From positions 25,322,001 through 25,386,000 of the forward strand of contig NC_092674.1 of NCBI RefSeq assembly GCF_964355755.1: a stretch of 64,000 bases of DNA, in the 5' to 3' direction. The notes under the pieces are model-generated. The model did not search any database. It was not told where the DNA came from and saw only the letters and a list, made by a program, of their open reading frames with translations. A program made the translations under genes and the position numbers. The stretch is from Antedon mediterranea (taxonomy: Eukaryota; Echinodermata; Crinoidea; Comatulida; Antedonidae). Positions 1 to 11,800 of this stretch are shown here, piece by piece (the stretch's first letter is position 1; each line of letters opens with the position of its first letter).

Positions 1-81
1 TTAATTGTATTAGCCTTTTTCTTACGACCTCAAAATCAGTCACAACAATTAGCATCTCTTTCAATTTTTTGTAACATTTAG

Positions 82-3000
82 ACGTAGAAGCTATAAAGGT
101 AAGCCTATTGGTTTATCAAGCCATGCCGTGTCCATCGGTGGTGTATCTCGTAAAACAAAACAAGAGCAAGATATTGGAGGTAAGTTACTGATTGTGGGAA
201 GGGAGATATGAGTGAAGTAGGATTAACGAGTAGTACAGTAATCGTGTGTAGGTCAAAGATGATTTTGCGATATGAGTGATCTACAGTAGTGACTACTCTT
301 TCTTTATAGAGAACTTACTTTTAAAATGTTATATTTATACATATGATTTTATTTACTCATAATATGATCTCCTTTACGTATAAAGACAGTGCTTATGATG
401 AAGTAAGGGGTGCCTATGATAACGTGAGGGGTGCCAGAAACTCTTCAAAGAAACCAGTACACATTGAAGCTGATGCCGAACATGAAAATGATTATCAACC
501 TGAAATTGACCAGGAACCCGTCTATGGCAACACACAATTGGAAAATCAAGAATACAAACCAATCGAGTTATCCAAACTGCATGACTATGTGATGAAGCGT
601 CAAATAAGTATTGAAAGTGGCTTTGAGAAAGAGTTTGAGGTGCGTTAAAATGCATTTTATTGGTATTTACACTCTACAATAATTAATATTAATAATGTCC
701 AGTTTAAAACAAAATGCTTTTCAAACTGCTTCAATAATTACATTGACACAGGTATAATATATTGTTAGTGCCTGTATTAAATCCAGGATTCTGATTTTCA
801 AACTACGTAACAACAAATAAAGCGAATGCTTTCCCATTTCTTTTCTTCTCATCATGCGTCGCACATTCAAGCCTTTTATCGCTCTCCGATAAACCATTAC
901 TTTAACCATGAACACTTACCCCGTCGCGGTTTAATCAAACTTATTTCTATTTATACATCTAAAGGATCTTGGCAACAAGCCCTTATTCCCCAGCACAGTC
1001 GCAAAGTCATCAATAAATAGGAAGAAAAATCGATATGCGAACGTAATTCCATGTAAGTTAAAAATGTAATAATTTTTCTGTATCATAATTCATAGTCATG
1101 TCTTTCTAAAAAGTGTAATTTATTATACTTTTTGCTAGCTAAAAAAAGTAAAATGAAGCAATATGTACATTTATCAGCTGAACGTTAATTGCCTAATTAA
1201 CTTTATTTTATTTTTATTTAGATGACAACACCCGTGTGGTTCTTGACAAGATTGAAAATGTTCCAGGATCCGATTACATTAATGCTTCATATCTAGATGT
1301 AAGTTTAAAAATTAAAATGACTAAACAAATTTGTTAAAGTCATATTTTTCATACATTTATGATCAAATTGTCAAATTATTGTTTTTAGTAAAAAAAATGT
1401 TTAAATGCTGTCCTGGGAAGAGTATGGTTGAAAGACTCTCTGTAGGGTATTCGGTACTTATTTATACAACCACATAATTAACAACAATTTATAATTATTG
1501 TAGTTATAAAATCATAATACTATATTGTTTAGCATCGTTCGTGTAATTGTTTTAAAAATGTTAAGTTGTACTTTTTCAGGGATATACAATACCACATGAG
1601 TTTATCGCATGCCAAGGTAAGCTTTAATACATATATTACAAATGTATTAGCCTATTCCTTCTTAGTAGAATTTTCCTTGGTGTTTGTATTGTTTAACTTA
1701 TTTTTTTTAATTTCCAGGACCAAATGTGGCTTCAGTCAACGATATGTGGCGAATGGTCTGGAAAGAGAAGTGTCGAGTGATTGTCGTAGTTACGAATCTT
1801 GTTGAAGGAAACCGAGTAAGGCCTATAATTTTCTAGTATGTTTGACAGTGCGAAGGTGTCAGTGATACAAATTATGAAATATGCATAGGTATTAATGATA
1901 CTGACACTGAATAAAGTCTAAATAAATCGTTTATTTTACGCAACTCCGACCGCCGGTAGGATTATTCCAACAAACAAACAAATTAAGTGTGTTACTGAAT
2001 ATTATAACACAATCCAGATTTTAAAAACACTCAATGTGTGTCTTAACATTTTAACTCAATGTGTTTGTTTGTGTAAGTTCCGGCAATAATTATATGTGGT
2101 TAGCTAATCACACTTATTATTATAATACGGAACAGGTTCGGTTGTATTCGTTTATGTCTTGGCATATTTTATTTTTCAGAAAAAATGCGAACAATACTGG
2201 CCTGACTTAAACAATATGGAGAAATATGGAGAAATATCTGTAGCAAATACTCGTGAAACTAACTACGGTCATTATGTGACCCGGATTTTTCAACTTCAAA
2301 GGGTAAAATACGATTTTATTAAGTTACATTCAGTTAATTGTGTTAAGAAATAAATATGCTAGAATATGATTATGTTAAGAAATAAATATGCTAGAATATG
2401 AATTGTGTTAAGAAATGTATGCTAAAATGATTATGTTAAGAAATGAATATGTTTGGTAAAATGAATACGCCAGGAATAAATATAATAATAATAAAACGTA
2501 CAACGTAATAATAAAAAAGTACTTTCAGCTTAAACTTTATAATATGAAAGCAATTTAAATGTAATTAAATTTTAACAAACAGTTTATAGAATCAGTTCTC
2601 TTAATTTAGAAGTTATTTATAGCTTATTATTTGAGTGAGAGCATTTTGTTTTAATCTCACAGGATGAAGATGACGAGCCTATCTATAATGTATTCCAGTA
2701 TCATTTCACCGAATGGCCTGACAAGAGTGTTTCCAACGCCGTTCCGCAGCTAATCGACTTTATCCAAACGTTTAGAAAAACTCAGCAGAAGTTTTCTAGC
2801 AACAGTGGACCAGTTATTGTACATTGCAGGTAATATGATCATAATGATACTTTCCACAATATACTGAGAGAAACTTGTTGAAAACGTTTGTCTTAATTAA
2901 CAGCCAAGAGTGTTCATTCAGATTTATTTATTTACTAAACTTTGTTTTACAATGGTATGCTGTACTTCAGCAGTAAAGCTGACTGGAAGAACAATAAACA

Positions 3001-6000
3001 TATACAGGCAATTGATGTTATGCAATTATTTTAGAAGAACATCAGACACTTAGCTAGTAGAACAGTTTGTAGAGAAGAAACTATGAAATTATATTCAATC
3101 TAAATTAAGATCTAACCACAAATTTGAATCCTTTTTTTACATTTTTTGTTATTATTCAAATATGTTAGTGCTGGAGCTGGAAGGACAGGAACTGTGATCG
3201 CCATTGCAGCCATGTTGGATATGTCGAAAGATCAAGGCAAAGTGGATGTGTTCAATTTTGTACGGAATATGAGACAGAACCGTATTCAAATGGTTCAAAC
3301 AGAGGTAAGACAAATCAGTTATTTCATGTTATCTACTTTATTACGAATTTAATGTGTGGTGCCACATGACAACTACTGTACTAACAAGAACATTTCCTAC
3401 TGAATTTTTTAAAACGACATTTTTTAACAATCCAATATTTAGTCTAGTAACATTTCGCAATTTGTCATTTGGCACACGAAAACACACAGATCCGCTTATG
3501 GCTTTATTAGTAAACAATTCAATTGCATTGCTATTTTTAGGAACAATATAAGTTCATCTATGCCGTTATACTTGAAGAGTTGTTTTGTGGAGAGACTGTG
3601 ATTCCTGTAAATGATTTACAAAATGAAATACAAAGACAGGCTCAACACACTCCATCGAGTTTTGATTATCAACTCAAAGTGAGCATTATGATTTTTTGTT
3701 GTTGAATATAATATATTGTATAACACAAATAAACTTAAATACAGAAGCACTTCCTCTTTAACTGTTAGTACAGTTTGCAAAAGCTACCATAAATAATATT
3801 TATTAAACAATACACAAAAATGATGGACAATTAATTTTGTGTTGAAAAATGTACCTGAAACTCGTATACAACTGTTACACAATTACGTGTTACCAATTTA
3901 AAAAACAAACAACTATGGGAGATTATTATGATCTGGTCCGCACTCTATCAACGAATTAGATGACAATTGACTGTCTACTTTTTGTAACCCGTCACTACGC
4001 TGTGTCTACTGGGAGCAATCTTGTGCGATATCATGAATGGACATTTGCTGTGCTTTTCTTCTAACCAAACACACTTAATTTGTATATTTTTAGACTTTGA
4101 ATTGTCTATTTCCCCTTCCCGTTGATGATCTTACTTCACACGCACGACAACCTGAGAACGTTTCCAAGAACAGATTCCATGACGTGGTTCCACGTAAGTA
4201 ATGTGAGGTTATAAAGGAAAAACAGATATGCTGATAAAACAACGCTCTATAAATTATTATTCAGAAGTTTGTTTTCAGAAGTCATGTATTATTATCTCAT
4301 AAAACGTTATCATCTCATAAAACGTTATCATCAATTTCTGCATATGTATACAACACGAACTACATCTTATTTTCAGAATAATATTTGAGAGTAGAGAACC
4401 TTCGTTCTGATTGGTCAGTTTCACAATGCTATTGATGCAGGTTATCTGACGGCAAGTTTAAAAATGTCATTTCTTTTCTTTTTTGTTTGTCTTGCAGTTA
4501 ATAGAGCTCGTCCATTGTTAATGTCACCATCCGACCGTGGCACTGATTATATCAATGCATCCTTCTGTAACGTAAGAAAACTATATTCTATTTTTAAGCG
4601 TAGAATTTTAATACCATAATAAGCTATTTATCGTATTATCCGCATTAGATCTTCCAAGAATGTTATTTAGTTTTCTAAGTTTTAATTGTCAGGTTCACAA
4701 GAAACGCAACGCGTACATTGTGACACAGGCTCCATTGGCTAAGCCAGCTAATACTGCTGAGGACTTTTGGCGTCTGGTGTTTGACTATAAATCTGACGTC
4801 ATTGTGCAACTGAATGACATAGACCAAACCTGTGCCGCCTACCTTCATAAGCAAATAAAGCAGCCAATAAAATTCGGGCAATTTACTGTTACTGTTGTAT
4901 CAGTGGTTAAGAAAGAATTTATGATTGAAAGAAAAATATCACTACAAAAGGTAGGTTTTTGTTACTGATATATTGATATTGTTACTGGATGTCGACTTTA
5001 TTGTTACAGTAACCACTTGTGAATTGTTGACGAATTATAAATGATCTTCGGGGTTAAAGACATAAAAACAGAGGTGCACAGTACACTTTTTATGATTTAT
5101 ACAGATATTAATTATTTATATCAAAAAACAAAATTAACAGTCATAATTACTTGAGTGTTTCTTCTTAGGATAACAATGTACGGGAAATTGTTCACTTCGA
5201 GTTTAGACAATGGCCAAATGGGAAGAACGTTCCCGAAGTTGATCCGTTTGTGAGGTTCATCACAAACATTGGGGAGGGAACTTTGTCTAAAAATAAACCA
5301 ATCATCGTTCACTGCCTGTAAGTACACATCGTATTATCTACTGCTGTTTTATTTTGAGTTAGAAAGGATATATATTAAGACACCTTCGGAACCGTAACAA
5401 CATTAACAATACGGTATTTAGTCCCAATGGGTTGGTTGTAGTGTGCTCATCAATCGCTTCACGGAAAACTGTCCCCATAATAGGGGTATCTCAAATACTG
5501 TAAATGGGTAGGTTAATTAGCTAAATGAAATTTATAGACCTACAGACATATAATAAATAATACCAAATTGGAGTTACACCAAAATAGGATAACCACACGA
5601 ACTGAAAAAGTACGCACTTTTAAATGTTAATTGAATTTCAAAACTGTATTTCATTTCTAAAACCACGTTTTGTTTTACTATAATTATTTCTTTTTTATAA
5701 AAGGGATGGAGTTTGCAGATCTGGATTGTTCTGTCTAATTCATTCAATGATCGAGAAAATGAGAGAAGACAAGGTGGTGGATGTATTCCAAGCACTTAAA
5801 ACGTTTCGTTCAACGTGCCCTACAATGCTGAAAACCAAGGTACTAGGCCTATATCCTATTTTGTTTGAGATATTTCTACATTTTATACTACAAAATAGAA
5901 GAAAAAGTCCTTAAATCACCATGTATAAAATAAACAAGTCAAAAAATACTTTTTACCACTATATGCTGACTAACAGCTTTGTTTATGGGAAATGACTGAT

Positions 6001-6669
6001 TTATCTAAGTTCTATTTACTTATATTTTCTTATGTAAAAGGGTCCTACAAAAAACGAAGCTACAGCTTTTTTATGCAGAATCCTTGTTATCAGTTGTATT
6101 GCAATTATGATTTAATTGATGACTAAATAAATGTGGAATAATAATAATAATAATTAATCACCATTGTGGTTAATTTATTGAAAAATAAACCTTTGATTGT
6201 AAAATATCTTAATCTTCTTCTTCTTGTGATCATGTCTGGTTCTCGGGACCGTTCTATGGTTACCACCAGTAGGCTTTCTTCATCAAGGCTTCTATGAATG
6301 GATGACGAGTCAGAGCAGTAGTAGTAGACCATACCCAGTACCGTTTTGATTATGATCAATCGGGAAATTACCTTACGACATACTTTGAAGATAATTGTTC
6401 TACCAGAGTTCCCTATTTATGCAGTTTGAAAGAACTGGTCGTTAAAGTGAACTGTTCTTGATTGTGGCAAGATATGTCAACAATTTAAAACCATGACTTC
6501 TTCTTTCCACGTTTACGCAGTGTTAGCAGTATTCCCTTCATAATTGTGTTACCAAGACCTTTTGTAACTTTTAATGATTCTTTTTTTAATTGCATAGGTT
6601 CAGTACAATTTCTGTTATGACGCAGCCAAATGCTATGTGCAGAATTACCAAGAATATGTCAATGTTTAA
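82..6669 (+). CDS. Receptor-type protein tyrosine phosphatase, cytoplasmic part (5' truncated by window)
   Basis: Sixteen exons join in phase through GT-AG introns: 82-179, 386-639, 965-1052, 1222-1298, 1580-1616, 1718-1815, 2180-2302, 2663-2829, 3169-3304, 3541-3678, 4094-4193, 4498-4571, 4693-4950, 5169-5317, 5704-5839, 6598-6669 (TAA). The first two encode a juxtamembrane region with repeated tyrosine motifs (AYDEV, AYDNV, YGNT) and the wedge-like LHDYV...GFEKEFEDL. D1 has KNRYANVIPY, DYINASY, the WPD loop (TEWPDKS), the catalytic P-loop HCSAGAGRTG and the Q-loop QTEEQY, so it should dephosphorylate phosphotyrosine. D2 has KNRFHDVVP and DYINASF, but WPN replaces WPD, the P-loop reads HCLDGVCRSG, and the Q-loop is degenerate (TKVQY), so it is probably a regulatory pseudophosphatase. 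The transmembrane and extracellular exons lie upstream of base 82. D1-D2 order is that of receptor PTPs; the subfamily cannot be told without the ectodomain. Confidence 0.93.
2337..2465 (+). repeat. Short tandem repeat, about 36 bp period, in phosphatase intron
   Basis: About three and a half imperfect copies of a unit containing TGTTAAGAAATAAATATGCT and AGAATATGA follow each other just after the exon ending at 2302. It is noncoding and AT-rich. Confidence 0.7.
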
Positions 6670-6736
6670 TGCAGTGAGGATGGAAGGTTTGAAGAAGCCG
6701 AACACACTGGGAAAAGTTATATTTTAATTAAAGTTT

Positions 6737-6898
6737 CTTAAAGATTTTGCTTCCCACTGGACGAAACACAATGACGTAAACTGTGCAACGCAAGCAAATT
6801 GACCAATGACAAGCGAAAGTTTGAATAATCCATCTCTTGTGATTGGTAAAGTTACTTGCGTTGCTCTTTCGTCGTTGCATTCCAGTGGGAAACCAAGT
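6737..6898. mobile_element. MITE family 1, diverged copy, in the 3' flank of the phosphatase gene
   Basis: The left end contains CTTCCCACTGGACG and the right end CAGTGGGAAACCAAG, which are inverted copies. The interior has CAACGCAAGCAAATTGACCAATGAC and an inverted GATTGGTAAAGTTACTTGCG. It matches the terminal-repeat type of the elements at 19567, 27575 and 38505. It starts about 70 bp after the phosphatase stop, so it may lie in the 3' UTR. Confidence 0.6.
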
Positions 6899-8882
6899 AT
6901 TAATAAGTGAATACATCTCTTTATAGTAATACATTTCCTCATACACCAACATTGTTATTATTATTATTTTTATATACAAAAGTTGTATTTCATTCAATAT
7001 TGTTTATTCTACAATAATATCATTTTTGTTGATATCAAGTTTGCGGTATACTACGTATATTAGTTCTGGAAAGAACTGTTGAGTTTCTCGATGTTTCGAT
7101 ACTTTGATCGTCCTCAGGAGTGAGAATGCAGAAAGTCCAGAAAACTTGGAATATAAGTGGATAAGGGTGGGACTGGTGTGAAAGCGAGAAATAATGGCAA
7201 GTTCACAACTGCAAAAATGAACTTGTTACAACTTGTAACCAGGATCGCAGTGTGAAGACACCAGAGATGCATGTTCTTTTGTTCCGAGAAGTTCCGAGTT
7301 TTTACTGCGCATGTGTAATTGTCCTGGTATTTTACTGACCAATAACAGTAATTTTATGATTATATTATTGTCATGCAATATATATGCAGTGTGAAAATGG
7401 TATAAGTCGGGCGTTGTATTACTGGTATTTAAAAACAGTAAATAAACCATCATTACGAACAAAGAGTATATATAGGTACTTATAGTTATACTTGTCATAT
7501 TTGAATATAATAGTTATATTTTAGCTCTGACGAAGGAATAGTGTTTTACGAAGACATTATTGTCTTATTTCTAGCTTTTTTACTTTTTACCGTTTTCATT
7601 TAACCTTTTGCTTTAAAGGCCAGGTGCGGGCAAAAAATTTCTATTGATCATACATTCCATTAATTATCAATCTATAGTTTCCCCTATGTTTCATAATTTT
7701 GGGGATTTTATTTGTGTTACACTTTCTTATCAGTGGGAGGATAGTTCAAATTACACAGTATGATCTCTATTTGTTTGTACACACATTTTGTAAATAGAGA
7801 GGCATTTTAAAAAGCTATGAAAAATAAACCGTGTGGTAAAAAATGTTATCAGATGACTAAATATAGGTAATATAACTTGAATATTACATTTCTGATATTT
7901 TTATTCAACTTCAGATTTTTATTTTCATGCTATAGTAAAAATTATCCACCGTATATCCACCATCTTTTTTCACCGTCTAGGGAGTCATCAGACATGTTAT
8001 TACATTAGGTTAACTACCTAACTACTGAAAAAAAGTCTTCCTGGTTTTTATGGAAGAATTTTGCCAAATTTTGTATTTGACCATATTAAGTGAAATTCAT
8101 GTTTTTTCGTCTCGATTTCTGTTACAAATATTTGATTTATGTACAATTAACCAAATATTAAATTTAAACTTCATGCCTGTATCTGAGCTTTAAGATCCAG
8201 CCACTGATGATTCTTTGTTTTCTACATTCTTATTATAGGCTTTCCGTTTTTGTAAACTTTTCATTAAACTAATTCATATTTTTGGTATTTTAATACTCAG
8301 TCAGTGAATTGAAATTACATAATAATATTGTAACAGTATAACATAAAACATTGATTGACATTACACAATTAAATCAATTTAGAAACAAGGCCATATACAT
8401 GGCTGCAGTCGCGTGACCTAGTGAGCTGTAGAGTCGCGTTGCACGCGATGGATGGATGGACGGGAGGCAATCGATTTTTGAGTACGTATCATCAATGATA
8501 CATGGCTGCCACATGTCCAATAATAGAAAATTACTAATATATTTAAAGAGGTTAACAATTTAAATAGTTTTTTAAAAAGTGCATTTTTGTGCCTTTAAGT
8601 TATGTGTTTCTTGTTGAATTCAATCTTAAGTAATACATTTATGTAATAATTTATAGTTTATATTGTTTAATGTAATTTGTGGATTTCACATTAGCTATTT
8701 TCCATCAATTTATTAATAAAAATATGTTTTAATATAATTATTATTTATAATTATTTTTATGCACCCCGTACGCATGCACCCCGTACCTTGGGGTTATCCA
8801 ACGCATGCGCAAACAACACAAAACATAGACTGCCCTGCTGCTGATAAAAAAAAAAATAAGCAGAATTGAGAGAAAAAATATT
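6899..8882. other. Intergenic AT-rich DNA, no gene recognised
   Basis: No exon with conserved coding content is visible on either strand. It contains a possible hammerhead-like motif on the minus strand near 7090-7120. At 8394-8425 is the end of another dispersed element (AAGGCCATA...TGGCTGCAGTCGCG), which recurs inverted near 37600-37630. CG-containing sequence at 8765-8815 just upstream of SDHAF2 may be its promoter. Confidence 0.5.
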
Positions 8883-11800
8883 ATGGCATTGAAATTGTGT
8901 AGTGTGACCACCTGGAATCGAGTACGTATTATAATCTTAATCGTCTTCTTTCTTTTCTTCTTATTGGATCGATCTCTTCTTTAACATAATAGTAAATACT
9001 TACCAGGCGGCCTGTCTAGTCTATAAAGGCTAGGCTAAGCCTGCATGGTTTCAGCCGACACAGCCGCCGACTGAAGAAACGGCCGCCGATCGAAACACAT
9101 CCAATCATACATAGCATAGGCCCCCCATAGGCCTAGGCCTATATAAGCTAACTTAGGTAGGCCTAGGCCCAGCCTACCTTCTGGCCCTAGTTATTAAATA
9201 ATATAACCTAACGATATCATTAATACTGCCTAGTAGGCACAGTCTAGTAGTAGTAGGCCTAATGCAGTAGAGTAAGTAAAGCGGCCGGGCGCCTATCTAC
9301 AGTATTCTAATTTCTATAGTATACTAGGCCGGATGCTAGTTAAGTCGCCCCATCGCAAAGTCGCCCCATACAAAGTCGCCCCTTACACAGTCGCCCCATC
9401 GCAAAGTCGCCCCGACACAGTCGCCCCATTGCAAAGTCGCCCCAATGCAAAGTCGCCCCAACGCAAAGTCGCCCCATCGCAAAGTCGCCCTATCGCAAAG
9501 TCGCCCCAAAACGTTAAAAAATAGTTTACAAGTGCGTAAAATGTCGCAATGATACACAAAATAACACGGAAAGTCTCAGGTCACACGATCGGCGCGCACC
9601 TCCATCATCAGAGAGGAAGCCCCCAATCACTCCGCGGTCGCACTAACGTGCTAGCTTTACCAGAGGGAAACCCCGTAATTACTCCGCCGTTGTCGCACTA
9701 CAACGCACCATCTGAAATGGGGAAACCCCGCCGGAGTTTTACGATGATATCAGTCGCGTTCGAAATCGGTCGCGTTTAATTTTGGTCGCGATAAAATGAT
9801 GTTATACGATCTAGATTATTTTTACTTTGGTCGATGAATATTTATTATTATTATTAGGCCTATATTAATAATTGATTTTTGTTTTTATTTTACATATCAG
9901 TATGATGAGAAAGATGTTTACAAGATGATTACAATTTGTAAACATAGTTTAAGATTATAGTATTATCCAGCATAATGTCATTTAACAGTACATAATTATT
10001 TAAATGTGAAATATTTTATAGGAAACGTAGGCTACGTCTGTGTCTTTTATTTTATACGTAAAACAATTTATTTATAAAAATTCAGTTTACTATTATATAC
10101 ATAGTATTACAATGAACATTGATTGTAAGCCTGGAAAGGCAATCCCATCATTATATCCATTATAAAATGGCATCATATCACCACTATGTCGTATATAAAT
10201 GATGACGTGCGTGTGTATTCGTTGTACGTCCGTGTACGTATTATTCCGTGCCTCTTCACTGTCTTGTTTAAATTTAAATTAAATAAACACCCGATATGAG
10301 GATATTTATTAGGCATGATAATTAGAATGTTCTATAACCAAAAGGGTTGAAAAGAATGTCTTCAGTAAAATGATCATTGTGCTGTTGAATAAAAGGCGAC
10401 TCGCCATCTGAAACATTCTCTGAAACCAATCGGAGCCGCGCCTTCTGGTATCTGCAGTTTCCTCACAGCTGCTACGTCTTTCTGCTGACCGTCGGGGATT
10501 CCCCTTTTTAAAAAACACGCACACGATACTGTACGATGGTTTTTCCATGGTCAAAATGTAGCGTTTAAATTTTACTAAAATACCTGCATGTAAAATATCG
10601 GCGATGAAATCCTTTTTTTTTTTATTTCTTCATTTTGAAAAGTCATTATAAAATTAAGACACATAACTTGTCAATAAATGCAAAATGATCAATAAGTAGC
10701 CTATAACACTCATTGTTTTAACTACTGTAAATCTATACGAAGGCCTACTACACATGTATACATTTATTATATTATCCTAAAAAATGAGCTGGTATCCACG
10801 CGTAGGTTGAAAAAAGATTCGTAATTGTGGCTCTGGTAGCTAATTTTAAAATCCTATTAAATTAACATTTTCAAAAATATAAATCGGGGATAATCTTTTT
10901 AGAACTTTCAAACAAGGGACTATTTTTTTAATGATTTTTAAAAAGCACATCACTCCATTAAAACCTGTAAAATAAAAATTAAAACACAAATTATAATAGG
11001 ATAAACATTATAATGTATACGACATTTAGCGCGACCAAAGTAACAACGCAATCGATATCAAACGCAACCGATATGGTTAAAACCGTGGGCGACTTTGCGA
11101 TGGGGCGACTTTGCGTTGGGGCGACTTTGCGATGGGGCGACTTTGCGATGGGGCGAATGTGCCGGGGCGACTTTGCGATGGGGCGACTTTGCGATGGGGC
11201 GACTTTGTATTGGGCGACTTTGTATGGGGCGACTTTGCGATGGGGCGACTTGACTGGATCCCACTAGGCCTATAGGGCTTCTTATTTATTAGGGCTTAGG
11301 CTAGGCCTACTGTATTATGATTTAGGATGGAAAATATGGCCTTAGCGTCAATTATTAATATTTTTATTAATAATTATTGGTCGTCTTGTCTTGATTCTTC
11401 CACATTTAAAGCATGGAGCTGATTCTTGTTTCACATGATTTTATTTTTTTATCTTGTTATCAGGCTGTGACTGTCTGCAAACATTTTGCAAGCTTTCCAC
11501 CCAAAAGTGAACCTCAAATTCCCGAGTGGAAGAAACCAGAAAATGAAGATGAAAAGTTAACCAGGGCAAGATTGTTATATCAAAGTCGCAAGAGAGGCAT
11601 GTTGGAGAATGGACTTCTTCTTAGGTAGAGTAGGTTGTATAATTGTTATGGCTAAAGATACGGTACCGTATCCATACTTCTAAAAACTAAAGGTACGGTA
11701 ATTTTAGAGGGCACTATTTAAGGTGGATGTTAATCAAATAGGTTATTGTATTGGTTTTCTGCAAGCCAGCTGTGTAGCCTAATGGGTATGTGATGAGGCT

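Noticed and set aside
9343-9508. CRISPR-like array
   Set aside because: The repeats are 16 bp, head to tail with no unique spacers, in an animal intron.
9333-9557. Open frames with repeated [12 protein letters not shown] residues
   Set aside because: They are translations of the 16 bp minisatellite in both orientations, and the repeats sit inside an intron.
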